Origin: Cephalotrichum gorgonifer | Taxonomy: Eukaryota; Ascomycota; Sordariomycetes; Microascales; Microascaceae | Assembly (NCBI GenBank): GCA_900312665.1 | Contig: ONZQ02000012.1 | Span: 514,907 to 578,906 of the forward strand | DNA: 64,000 nucleotides | Reading direction: 5' to 3' | In this document: positions 10,437-19,745 of the stretch, piece by piece | How the letters are laid out: every line of letters starts with the position of its first letter | Numbering within the stretch: position 1 is the stretch's first letter | Translations under genes and position numbers: made by a program | The notes under the pieces: model-generated | Database searches by the model: none | What the model saw: the letters and a program-made list of their open reading frames with translations, nothing else | What the model was told of the DNA's origin: nothing

Positions 10437-13400
10437 ATGGCCTCCCGAGACGACTATACCGTCGGATGGATTTGCGCTCTTCCCTTGGAGATGGCGGCGG
10501 CGAAGGCCATGCTTGACCACGTTCATCCCGACTTACATACGGACCCGAGTATGAACGACACCAATGCCTATATTCTAGGAAGTCTCAACGGTCACAACGT
10601 CGTTGTCGCATGCCTACCCGTCGGGGTATACGGAACTACCTCGGCCGCCATCGTCGCTGCTCAGATGCTCACGAGCTTCAGGTCAATCCGGTTTAGCTTG
10701 ATGGTCGGCATCGGTGGAGGAGTTCCGAGTACAAAGGAGGATGTCCGTCTTGGCGATATTGTTGTCAGCAAGCCGACAGCAACTCGGCCAGGCATTATTC
10801 AGTACGACTTTGGGAAGAGGTGTGCCGAGGATCGAGTTACAAGTACGGGGGCGTTGAATAAGCCATCTGCCCTACTCCTCACCGCCGCAGGCAAGGTCGA
10901 GACGAATGCCCTCCTTGGCGAAAGTCAAATACCTCGTTACATCTCCAAGATTGTGCAGAAGGACCCTCGCACCTTTGGCCGTCCGGGCCCGGAGCAAGAC
11001 GTCCTCTTCGCCCCGGACTATGACCACGTCACCAAACCCTCGGATAACGCGTGCGATCACTGCGACCCCGATAGACTCCTACGTCGGTCGCCGCGAGAGA
11101 CCCAGAATCCTAAAGTTCACTATGGCTTGATTGCGTCGGGCAACCAGGTGATGCGGCATGGCGCGACACGGGACAAGTTGGCGCGCGAGGATGGCATACT
11201 TTGCTTCGAAATGGAGGCAGCCGGTTTGATGGACATCGCCCAATGCCTGGTCATTCGGGGAATCTGTGACTATGCAGATTCGCACAAGTCGAAGCGCTGG
11301 CAGGGCTATGCCGCCGCCGCCGCCGCCGCCTACGCCAAAGAGATCCTGTCGTTGATCCCCACAGTCCCAAAGCAAGGGCCCTTGACATCAGTTACAGATT
11401 CAGCCATCGTCACCACTGTTCTCGATGCTCTGCTATTGACCAGGCCCGACGTTGACCGAAGATCTCTGATCGCATTGAAAGGGCGGAGGGTTGATGGCAC
11501 CTGCGAATGGCTCCGACGGCATCTTACGTATCAAGAGTGGCTGGAAGGCGCTGACCCACCGGTCCTCTGGATATCAGGGGGCCCCGGAAAAGGGAAAACT
11601 ATTCTGGCCATCTACATCACAGAGATGTTGCAGCACGTGGTTGACTATACCCAGGGTGTTCTCCTCTACTACTTCTGCAGTAACCGAGAGAAGTCCCGGA
11701 ACACGGCTTTGACCATTATGAGAGGCTTGATATATCAGTGGCTCACCATTCACCCCCACTTAGCACAACATATCCAGAGCTATTTTGATGGGGCTGAAAC
11801 GACCAAATACACCACTTCCAATTTTATCTGCCTGTGGAGGCTTTTCCTGATCATGCTTCGCCAGAGCGGGTCTTGTCAGGTGTTGTGTGTATTGGATGGC
11901 CTGGATGAGTGTGAAGGGGAGTCACTTAAGCAGCTCCTTGATGTTCTCAGGGAGTATTTCTTGGAATCTGAGGAGAAGCCAGCGGCGCGCCTGAAGGTCA
12001 TACTTCTCTCCCGCCCCCAGATGGCGATTTTAGAGAGCAGTCTCCGCCCATTCCGTCGGATCAATCTCGATAACTCGGATAGAGAAGTCGGAAGAGATGT
12101 CGAGAAATATATCGCCGCCAAAGTCGCTGAACTGGCATCCGAGCAGAACTTATCAGAGGATAGGCTCCAAAAAGTTCAGCAGGTTTTGATGGACAATGCT
12201 GATGGGACCTTCTTATGGGTTGGCTTTGTGGCGAATGAGCTCAAGGAGAAGACTTGGCTCGAAATCAATGACATTCTTGGCGGTATCCCCAAGGACCTTG
12301 TTGGAATCTATCAGCGGCTGCTCGAGCAAGTTGAAGACAAAGAGAAGCTGGTCCCCATTCTCCGATGGATCGTTCTCGCCGCCCGACCCATGACACTGGA
12401 CGAATTAGCAGTGGCAGCGGAGATCAAGGCGTATGATGATGCCCTGACACCTGCCGAGATCATGAAGGGTCGGCTCGCATCCTGTGGGCTGTTGGTGAAG
12501 ATCGATGGAGATGTGGTCAATCTCGTCCACGAGTCAGCGAGGGAGTTCTTTCAGAGCGACCAGGTCGATATCGCCGGGATCAACATCTTCCACATGAACC
12601 ACGCCACCCATCTGACCCTTTTGCGGACCTGCCTGACACTCATCGAGGCGAGTTACAAATCCCCAGGTAGTATCAGTGACGCGTCGCTCCACAATACCCT
12701 CTTAACCTACGCCAGCCTGTACTGGCCAGAGCATTTCCGACACGCGTTCGGCCCGCTTGAGGCACGGTCTGAGTTCTCACGCCAGTTCTTTCGAGCCGAG
12801 TCTCCAGTTCGGGAGGACTGGTGGAGCTTCTATTGGCGCCGGGAGCAATGCGGCGGGGATCCACCCTCGTTCACGCTCCTACACCTGGCCGCGTACTTTG
12901 GCAATCTGTCCTGGGCCAGAATGTTGCTCAAGCATTATGCCTCAGACGGCATTCCTTTCCTCCGCCGTTACACCTCGCGAAAGGACAGCTATGGCCGGAC
13001 ACCGCTCTTCTGGGCCGCCACCCGGGGCCACCGGGACGTGGCAGAGTTGTTGCTCGACCATGGCGCCAATATCAATGCTAAGGACCGAGGCAAAATGACG
13101 GCACTCCATATAGCGGTCACCGGTGGGCACAAGGACGTCGTGTCTCTGCTGCTGGACCGGTCCGCCCGGATCGAAGAGAAGGCAAGCTACGGAGAGACGC
13201 CCCTCATGCGAGCCATCCAGGCAAATTCCAAAGATATCATAATCCTACTTCTAAAATACGGCGCCCGTGTGGATGGGTTACCTACGCCCCCGGGAGTTGA
13301 CTCTTTCAGGGGATCCACGGAGCCACCGCAAAAACTCGCGAATCACCTGCTGGAGCTTCAAGAACAACTCTTTGCCGCACGATATGAGCACCAATCGAAG

Positions 13401-14450
13401 CAGGTTGACATATCGATCAGGATATTCACCTACTCCCTCCGCTTCCACGCCATCTTCAAATTGGTCGCGCTGTACATGAGACACCTGTCACTTGGCCGCT
13501 GGGAGGTGTTGCAAGACCTAGTCAAGAACAATGAAACGACCAGGTTGCGAAAGTGGGCGCAGTCATACACCCGGTTTGGCAACCAGCTGATCGAGGCCAA
13601 GAACCCCAAAAATCTGAAAGCCATGACAGAGCTCTCGGTCCGGGTGTTCGGGGTGGTCTCTCACGAGGACCTGGAAGCCCTGCTGGTGATCGGGGTTTTG
13701 GTGGGATCTGGCGTCATTCTGACAGCGGCTAAACGCCGATGGAGAGAAGGTGTGGACATCGCAGCTGAGACGTTCGCGAAGTTCGCCTCCCTTGCCTACC
13801 AAAGTGGCACTAAGGAGTCGCTGGACTACGGAGTTCGACAGTTCCTGATCGATACGGATGTCTCTATTCGTGGAGGCAAGAGGGAAGACACGGTGGATCG
13901 GTTGGTAGTCCTTCTCAGCACGCACCTCGCCATCCTCGCTAGGAAGGATCATCAACCTATCGAGTACTTCTCGGCGGTAATCAGAGAATACCTCGGAGGC
14001 TTCATCGGCGGCATGTATGAGGAGTCACTATTCGATGACTCCAGCCAAGCGTGCGCCATTGAGCTTGGTGATATCAGCAAACGCCGGGATTCCAGCAGAT
14101 TGTCTCTCCTCCTCCCTGCCATTTTCCAATTCGCTCAGCACTCAAAAGAGAAGGGACAGGACTGGTTCCTCAACATGCTTCCCGCGTCATGTCTAATTCT
14201 CTGCCAGGACAACCCCAGCGCGCACCAGTGGTTGATCGGCGAGAAAATCCCGGAGATCATGAGCGTCTTGATATCACGGGAGCAATCAGGACAGGCTCGC
14301 AAGCGGGCCTTTAAAGCTCTAGTGGAGTGTCTGATCATTGGGAAGCAATACGGGTTATCGTTGTCTAAGGCGGTGCGGGAGAGGGTAAAATGGAATCTTG
14401 ACTCCATGGACGGGGTAAATGGAATGTTGGATCAACTTCTTAGCCTATGA
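10437..14450 (+). CDS. NLR-like STAND protein: PNP/UDP phosphorylase-like, NACHT and ankyrin domains plus C-terminal extension
   Basis: Fungal NLR-type receptor of the kind implicated in self/non-self recognition and regulated cell death. One uninterrupted exon, 1337 residues. Residues about 6-310 form a nucleoside-phosphorylase-like domain, beginning with the signature YTVGWICALPLE and containing GIGGGVPS and the EMEAAG motif. A NACHT-type NTPase follows: Walker A GGPGKGKT at about 381-388, Walker B LCVLDGLDE at about 482-490, then the winged-helix region. Three or four ankyrin repeats occupy about 810-945. The remaining 390 residues match nothing I recognise and contain a glycine-rich hydrophobic helix (about 1081-1100) followed by a basic AKRRWR stretch. 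The start is the first ATG directly before the domain signature. Ligand and downstream effect are unknown; a role in heterokaryon incompatibility is inference from the family. Confidence 0.92.
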   Translation: MASRDDYTVGWICALPLEMAAAKAMLDHVHPDLHTDPSMNDTNAYILGSLNGHNVVVACLPVGVYGTTSAAIVAAQMLTSFRSIRFSLMVGIGGGVPSTKEDVRLGDIVVSKPTATRPGIIQYDFGKRCAEDRVTSTGALNKPSALLLTAAGKVETNALLGESQIPRYISKIVQKDPRTFGRPGPEQDVLFAPDYDHVTKPSDNACDHCDPDRLLRRSPRETQNPKVHYGLIASGNQVMRHGATRDKLAREDGILCFEMEAAGLMDIAQCLVIRGICDYADSHKSKRWQGYAAAAAAAYAKEILSLIPTVPKQGPLTSVTDSAIVTTVLDALLLTRPDVDRRSLIALKGRRVDGTCEWLRRHLTYQEWLEGADPPVLWISGGPGKGKTILAIYITEMLQHVVDYTQGVLLYYFCSNREKSRNTALTIMRGLIYQWLTIHPHLAQHIQSYFDGAETTKYTTSNFICLWRLFLIMLRQSGSCQVLCVLDGLDECEGESLKQLLDVLREYFLESEEKPAARLKVILLSRPQMAILESSLRPFRRINLDNSDREVGRDVEKYIAAKVAELASEQNLSEDRLQKVQQVLMDNADGTFLWVGFVANELKEKTWLEINDILGGIPKDLVGIYQRLLEQVEDKEKLVPILRWIVLAARPMTLDELAVAAEIKAYDDALTPAEIMKGRLASCGLLVKIDGDVVNLVHESAREFFQSDQVDIAGINIFHMNHATHLTLLRTCLTLIEASYKSPGSISDASLHNTLLTYASLYWPEHFRHAFGPLEARSEFSRQFFRAESPVREDWWSFYWRREQCGGDPPSFTLLHLAAYFGNLSWARMLLKHYASDGIPFLRRYTSRKDSYGRTPLFWAATRGHRDVAELLLDHGANINAKDRGKMTALHIAVTGGHKDVVSLLLDRSARIEEKASYGETPLMRAIQANSKDIIILLLKYGARVDGLPTPPGVDSFRGSTEPPQKLANHLLELQEQLFAARYEHQSKQVDISIRIFTYSLRFHAIFKLVALYMRHLSLGRWEVLQDLVKNNETTRLRKWAQSYTRFGNQLIEAKNPKNLKAMTELSVRVFGVVSHEDLEALLVIGVLVGSGVILTAAKRRWREGVDIAAETFAKFASLAYQSGTKESLDYGVRQFLIDTDVSIRGGKREDTVDRLVVLLSTHLAILARKDHQPIEYFSAVIREYLGGFIGGMYEESLFDDSSQACAIELGDISKRRDSSRLSLLLPAIFQFAQHSKEKGQDWFLNMLPASCLILCQDNPSAHQWLIGEKIPEIMSVLISREQSGQARKRAFKALVECLIIGKQYGLSLSKAVRERVKWNLDSMDGVNGMLDQLLSL

Positions 14451-15478
14451 TTTTTTTTTCTCCTTCTTTGATTGTCTTCTTGCTTAGCGAAGCTCTGTAC
14501 TAGTATACATGTAGTTGCAAAATTGTAGATTGGCAAGTCATAGGGCAAACTTCGTTTCCATTCCTCATGTACGTCCATCTTCTCGGAGATTCTGTGCCTA
14601 TGTAGACTGTGGATGGCGAGAATGCTAGTAGAAATTCGGGCTGTCGGATAGGTCGCCCAAGTTGGGAAGAACCTCCTGTCGCTTCTTCCTATCTACAGGA
14701 CAATCAATATGTGAGACAGTTTATGATGGTATATTTCTCATGGGATATACCACTGGCCGGTTCGCTTTTAAAGATCTGGATATGAAAAGGATGGAGCCTC
14801 GTGGTTGTCTTAAGAAGGATCTTTCGAAGCAGATATCCCAAACCGGGATACAAACATGTAGGCCGGATGTCAAGTCTGGCAGTCGGCTTTAATGTCAGGT
14901 GATATTATACCAGGGTGGGAAAGGGCCAAGAAGTCAAGAGGCCACTTCGCTAAAAGAACAAGGGGGAAGGGGGATACGCGAAGTTGCTCTACTTTGCGGA
15001 ATGGCTCCAGGCTCAATATGTAATGCTAGGTATTGAGCTTGCTGCTAGGGGCGGACATCTAAACCTGTTTACAATCCCACAAATACCCCACCATAATATT
15101 GGTGTCACTACTTAAGGCTTCATTGAACTGCAGACGTAACAATAAGCTTCAACTCGTAGCCTCTGAATACAATTAATTCGAATCCTTATCGACGCCCTAT
15201 CCTTCCTGTGAACGCCTTTTCAATGCTTGGAGTATCGAGAAATCAAAATGCCAATGGAACACAACCCGAACTCCTCCTGCCTGAGACCCTTCCTTCCCTT
15301 CCCTTCCTACAACAAACTCCCTTCAAAACGCCCAGCAAGTTCTGAAACATGAAGTCGCCCTTGGACCTCTTCTACCACAGCCACATTTCAATCTCTTCTT
15401 CTATCGCCTCCTGCTATCTCCTGTCTAATGCCGGCTCCATGACCGTATCAGTTGGTCCTCCGGAGGGACTCATCCCTT
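14451..15478. other. Convergent intergenic region, no gene seen
   Basis: About 1 kb between the NLR (+) and EXO1 (-) stops. It starts with a T-run directly after the NLR stop, compatible with its 3' UTR. A 76-codon open frame at 14662-14892 has no family features. No RNA gene is recognisable. Confidence 0.4.
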
Positions 15479-17983
15479 TTATCTATGCAGAAATCGCGAC
15501 AAGTCTATCGGCACAGACGCCCTGGGTGGCAACAGGAGCCCGTCAACAAACTCCGCGTCCGTCTCGGGAGACTCATCTTCTATGAACGGAATCTGGTCCT
15601 CGCTCCCGCAAGTGTTGAGCGCCGCGACCTCGTCAAGATCAACCCTGGGCAGGGGCACAAAGGCGGGGTTGACGGGCAGGGCGTCCAGCGACGACCTCTT
15701 CCCCCGCATGGCGTTCTCGCTACCCAGCACCCCAGACGGGGTAGCTGCCCCTCCCCGCTTCAGAGCCCTCGAGCCGAGTCTCTGGAGGGGCGTCATCATG
15801 GAGGCGGCGGTGAATGGCGTGGCCGGCGTCGATACTCCCAGCGACGGCGTAAACAGCATCGCAGGGCGAGAAGAAGGGGCCGTGGATGCCGTGGATGCCG
15901 ATGATGCTGGCGTGTTGATATTGCCGGAAGCGTTTGGGCTTCCAGTCTCCGACTGGTAGAAGAAAGACTCGAGTGAGATGCGAGCAGACGACAGACGAGG
16001 AGGAGTCGACGTCGGTCGGTCTGGGCCTGGGCGGTGTGGGGGGAGCATCCCGTTCTCCGATCCTTCTTCTTCTTCGACATTATCCCCTACATTCTGTACA
16101 GGGCTCTCGGGGCAGCTCTCCAAGGCCGTCGACTTCCTCCTCTCCGCCTCGTCATCAAATACCTCAAAGGATTGGTTCTTCCGTGGTACCGAGGGGATGT
16201 CCCACCCGTCCGGGGTGGGCAGAGACAAGAGCGCCTCCTCGATCGAGTCGTCCGAAAAGAGCAAGTCATCCCGTCTGAGAGTGGGCGGCGCAAGGGTAGT
16301 TACTTCGGGTTCAGTAGAGGACTTTTTCGACGCAGAAGGGAAGAACTTGCTCCGCTCAGCACCATCAAGGGCGTCATCTGCGGTCTCCGTTCCGGTGTTG
16401 CAGAGTCGGGCCTTCTTCGAGGGGCGTTGCGCCGACGAGGACGAGTTCGAGACGTTCTCGTGGCGTACTAGACCAGAACCAGTTGTGTGGCGCCTGTGGG
16501 GATCGGTACTGTGGCCGAGGTTCGCGAGAGTGGTGGAAATGCCCTCCATCCGCCGCCGCAGCTGCGGAGCTGACGGCCGAGCGGTCTGTGAGGCCGGAAG
16601 ACTGCTTCGCCGGGGTGCTCTAGATTCATCGATATAAGGTCTGGGAAGGGGGAAGACTCGGGGGACAAGGCCGTTGTGTGTTATGTCGGCGACGCGTTGC
16701 CGGTCGACAGCGAAACAGTTCCGGTCCATCTCGCCCATGGGAATGCGGGTATCCCTCCTGAAATACGAATTGATGGGCTTCGACGCCGCCGCCGCAGAAC
16801 GCACGGCGGCCGCCACGGGTTCAGCGGGTATCGATGAGGTTCGTGGCCGCTTAGGCGACTGGCCGGCGATACGAATGGGCTGCTTGGTAATGGGATTGAC
16901 GTCCCCCTTGGCAATGGCCCGGGCCATCTCCGGCTCTACGTACCCCCCGATGAACGGCATGTCCTTGGCCTTGCCAGTTGGGTCGTCCGTCAAGAGGACC
17001 AGTTCTTTCTTCTCGGGACAGAAAACTCGCTGGTGAAGGAAGGTCAACTCGGCCTGGTAGAAGGAGGGCAGGTAGTCCTCCGAGATGGTGCTCCTCCCCT
17101 CGAGCCGGAGCCGCTGGACGACCTTCTCGGGCGTCTTGTGCTTCCGGAGATGTCGGTACGCGGTCTTCAGGCCCATCCCCTTGAGTCCGTCAAGGTAATC
17201 ACACCCGCTCAGGATAGCCATGCGCCGGAAGTCGGAGTCCGTCCAGCCCGTCAGCGAGACCTCCCGGCAGGCGCAGAAGTCGCGGCGGTTGATCTCGATG
17301 CAGGATCCGTACTTGTCCAGCTTGGTGATGAGGCGCTTGCAGCCGAACACGAGCATGTCGGAGTCCTCCGACACGATGCCGTCGATCAGCCCCTTCCTCT
17401 CCAGGTAGACCAGCTGCGCGTCGGCTTCGTACGGGGCCACAACGTAGGCGATGGACAGCTCCTTGAGCTCCTCGATCAGGTGCCGGGCCATCTCGGGCGT
17501 GACGTCGATGGCCTTTTGGAATTCTTGGAACGCGAGAGTTGACTTCCCGGCCTGGAGGTATGCCATGCCCTTCTTCGCGTGCTCCTCTCTTGAGCGCGCC
17601 CGGGAGGCTTCCGTGCCGGCCTTGCTGGGGAGGAAGTCTCCGTCGAAGACGATGTATGGGGTGACGCCAAAATGCCGGAGCATGTTGACGCGGTGCATGG
17701 CGAACTGGACATATCTGAGGTTTGATTGTGTTAGTACGTCTAGCATATTTCCCGTGAACGCGAGAATTATGGTGTTATCAAGTCGAAGCGAGTTGCACGG
17801 GCATGGGGGGGGGACTCCATACTTTCGTGTTGGTTTGCCCTGTGCCAGCTCGCTCGCACATGCAATGGCACCTCTATGAAGCCATCCGTACGCGTCGACG
17901 CCGAGGGTCTTGCCGGCGTACTTTTTCAGCTCTGACTGCTTGTGAATGGACTTGAGGAGGGGGAGAAGCCCGACGACGCCCAT
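15479..17983 (-). CDS. EXO1: Exonuclease 1, FEN1/XPG-family 5'-3' exonuclease of mismatch repair
   Basis: 5'-3' exonuclease and flap endonuclease for mismatch repair and double-strand break resection in the nucleus. Two exons, 17983-17823 and 17714-15479, give 798 residues. The 108-nt intron (GTATGG donor, TACTAAC branch, CTCAG end) is a multiple of three without stops, so the frame reads through it; removing it restores the conserved KPTRK-YVQFAMHR junction. Acidic active-site residues then fall where expected: D30 (GVDAYGWLH), D78 (VFDGD), the PYEADAQ pair, the SEDSD pair and SGCDYLDG. The region after about 350 is low-complexity, as in other Exo1 proteins, and carries a RSKFF motif near 507 that fits the Mlh1-interaction box and FF-ending PIP-like motifs near 367 and 633. 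Divergent from TMA16, sharing an 846-base promoter. Confidence 0.95.
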   Translation of the reverse strand: MGVVGLLPLLKSIHKQSELKKYAGKTLGVDAYGWLHRGAIACASELAQGKPTRKYGVPPPCPCNSLRLDNTIILAFTGNMLDVLTQSNLRYVQFAMHRVNMLRHFGVTPYIVFDGDFLPSKAGTEASRARSREEHAKKGMAYLQAGKSTLAFQEFQKAIDVTPEMARHLIEELKELSIAYVVAPYEADAQLVYLERKGLIDGIVSEDSDMLVFGCKRLITKLDKYGSCIEINRRDFCACREVSLTGWTDSDFRRMAILSGCDYLDGLKGMGLKTAYRHLRKHKTPEKVVQRLRLEGRSTISEDYLPSFYQAELTFLHQRVFCPEKKELVLLTDDPTGKAKDMPFIGGYVEPEMARAIAKGDVNPITKQPIRIAGQSPKRPRTSSIPAEPVAAAVRSAAAASKPINSYFRRDTRIPMGEMDRNCFAVDRQRVADITHNGLVPRVFPLPRPYIDESRAPRRSSLPASQTARPSAPQLRRRMEGISTTLANLGHSTDPHRRHTTGSGLVRHENVSNSSSSAQRPSKKARLCNTGTETADDALDGAERSKFFPSASKKSSTEPEVTTLAPPTLRRDDLLFSDDSIEEALLSLPTPDGWDIPSVPRKNQSFEVFDDEAERRKSTALESCPESPVQNVGDNVEEEEGSENGMLPPHRPGPDRPTSTPPRLSSARISLESFFYQSETGSPNASGNINTPASSASTASTAPSSRPAMLFTPSLGVSTPATPFTAASMMTPLQRLGSRALKRGGAATPSGVLGSENAMRGKRSSLDALPVNPAFVPLPRVDLDEVAALNTCGSEDQIPFIEDESPETDAEFVDGLLLPPRASVPIDLSRFLHR

Positions 17984-18829
17984 GGTGGGCTAAGGGTTTG
18001 AGGCGTGCACTCGTTATATAATATCGTTTGCTCGTGGAATTGGGGAGATTGAGGGCCGGGAGGGATATCCTGGAGCACGCCGAGGAAGGGTTTTCGAGGT
18101 GGCGTGGCTCTCCAAGGGCAGCAGACACGGCATGGGATATATCTGGTTGTGGGTTGACGTGAATCAGGGGAGGTCTCGGTGTGGAAGTGGAAGTGGAAGT
18201 GGAGGTGGAGCTGTGAGTAGACGCGTCGAACGCCCAGCGCGACCCGTCCTGGGATGTTTATGATTTAGTGGGTCCAGTGGTCCGTGGGCCACTAGGATTA
18301 AAGCGACCAGGGTGCTGCCTGGCAAGGTTATGCGCTGAAGCAGCCGCCAGACCGCCGCATCAGGATTAACTTTATGCACTCCATTTCCAGAGCAACGCCA
18401 AACCCAATCTTGATGCTGACTGTTCCGACCACTCGGGGAGGCTTTTCAAGTCCATTTTTTAATGCCCCACTCGTTTATGGGCTAAAATCGTGAGCCAGAG
18501 AGATCAGATCAAGAACCCCACCAAAGGCGGCACTGGGCGGTCTAGGGGTACTTGATTGTGACCTCGCCTCCGTAGTAAACCCTTGCATTTTGTATGGTAC
18601 TGAGCTAGTAACCTTTTCCCATCAGTGACCTCGAAAATTCTCTTTCCCCACCACGACCCAGAACTCTCCAATCCGTTTGCCAACGTCTGGGTATATCAAA
18701 AGCCAGAAGAACTCTTTTGTGAAGAAAAAAGAAAGCGAGTTTGAAGCGCAAGACAAGTACACCCTCAGCACAGCACCGGCAATTCCCAAAAACAAAATCC
18801 TAGCTGAATAAGAAGATCAAAAAACGAAA
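17984..18829. promoter_or_regulatory. Shared divergent promoter region of EXO1 and TMA16
   Basis: 846 bases between divergent starts. On the EXO1 side there is a TATATAA-like element around 18014-18022 and an ACGCGT site at 18221-18226, the core of the MluI cell-cycle box used by MBF-type factors for G1/S genes. A GGAAGT hexamer repeat sits at 18181-18210. No coding frame is convincing. Function of the elements is inference from sequence alone. Confidence 0.45.
18181..18210. repeat. GGAAGT/GGAGGT hexamer tandem repeat
   Basis: About five head-to-tail copies of a 6-base unit (GTGGAA, last copies changed to GTGGAG) in the EXO1/TMA16 intergenic region. Confidence 0.85.
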
Positions 18830-19745
18830 ATGGGAACATCAACGTTGGACAAGCAGCGGAAGGCGATCCAGAAGAAGCGCAACGGCACCATCGACGCTTT
18901 ACATCAGTACTCGCGGGACTCGAAGCGTCTTCGCCAGGCCAGCATAAGAGATGCGAGACTAGATAAGCTCGCTGCGAATCGCGGAAGGAAAGAGAAGCCG
19001 TTCAGTTCGTCTCCCCGCTGCCTCTTCCCTTGATCTTTTGCGCTCCTCATCTCGGCCCTCACCCCGTTCTCATGGGATCCTCTACATCTCCCGCCACCCT
19101 CGCTTCTATCTTGTTAAAGTCTCCTACGTTACACAAGCTTTGAAGATGAAGGACTCATCTAACAGCCATGGAATAGTGGATCGTGCTGCCTTTTTCAGGG
19201 ACAGGATCAACGAACTGCGGGTGAACGTCCTCACTCAGGAGCAGGTCGCAGAGTTTACCCATCAGTACGTTTTATGTCTTAATCGCAGACGCATCACCTT
19301 AATATCCTCTACATGCTGGCCCCCGAGTCACTAACCCCTCATCCAGGCTCGTCCACCAGCTGGACGAAGAGTTGGCGGCCGAGAAGAAGGCCCGCAGGCC
19401 CGGCAGGCCAGCCTCTACCAAGGAGGATCTTCTCAGGCGGAGGGTCGAAGCCCTCACCGCAGAACACGAGACAGGATTCCGTTCGTGCCCCCTCCCTCCC
19501 TCCCTCCCCACAAGCCCCTCGCGTATCCCCAAGGGGGTGAGGCAGCATCCTTTGTGTCATTCTAACATATCTATCCGTCACAAGTGGTCCCGGAACTGAC
19601 CACCGAGGCCAACGTCGCGCGCCTAGAGCGCTGGGCCGGCTCCGGGGGCACCTGGTCCTACATATGCGCGATGGAATGGGTCCGGGTCTCGAAGTCGGGC
19701 CAGGTCAAGCCCGCCGTGTTCCCGCCTTCGTCGGGAAACCACTGA
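18830..19745 (+). CDS. TMA16: Translation machinery-associated protein 16 (60S ribosome biogenesis factor)
   Basis: Homologue of Tma16, a nuclear assembly factor bound to pre-60S ribosomal particles. Four exons, 18830-19004, 19177-19264, 19347-19480 and 19585-19745, give 185 residues (yeast 178). The N terminus has the basic family block RKAIQKKRNGTIDALHQYSR. The join of exons 1 and 2 restores EKPF-MDRAAFFRD, and exons 2 and 3 restore a VHQLDEEL helix followed by KKARRPGRPAS, the most conserved part of the family. Exon 4 ends with the WVRVSKSGQVKPAVFPP motif. Introns 1 and 3 both use an unusual GTTCGT donor, intron 2 a normal GTACGT; frames and family alignment support all three. Confidence 0.9.
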
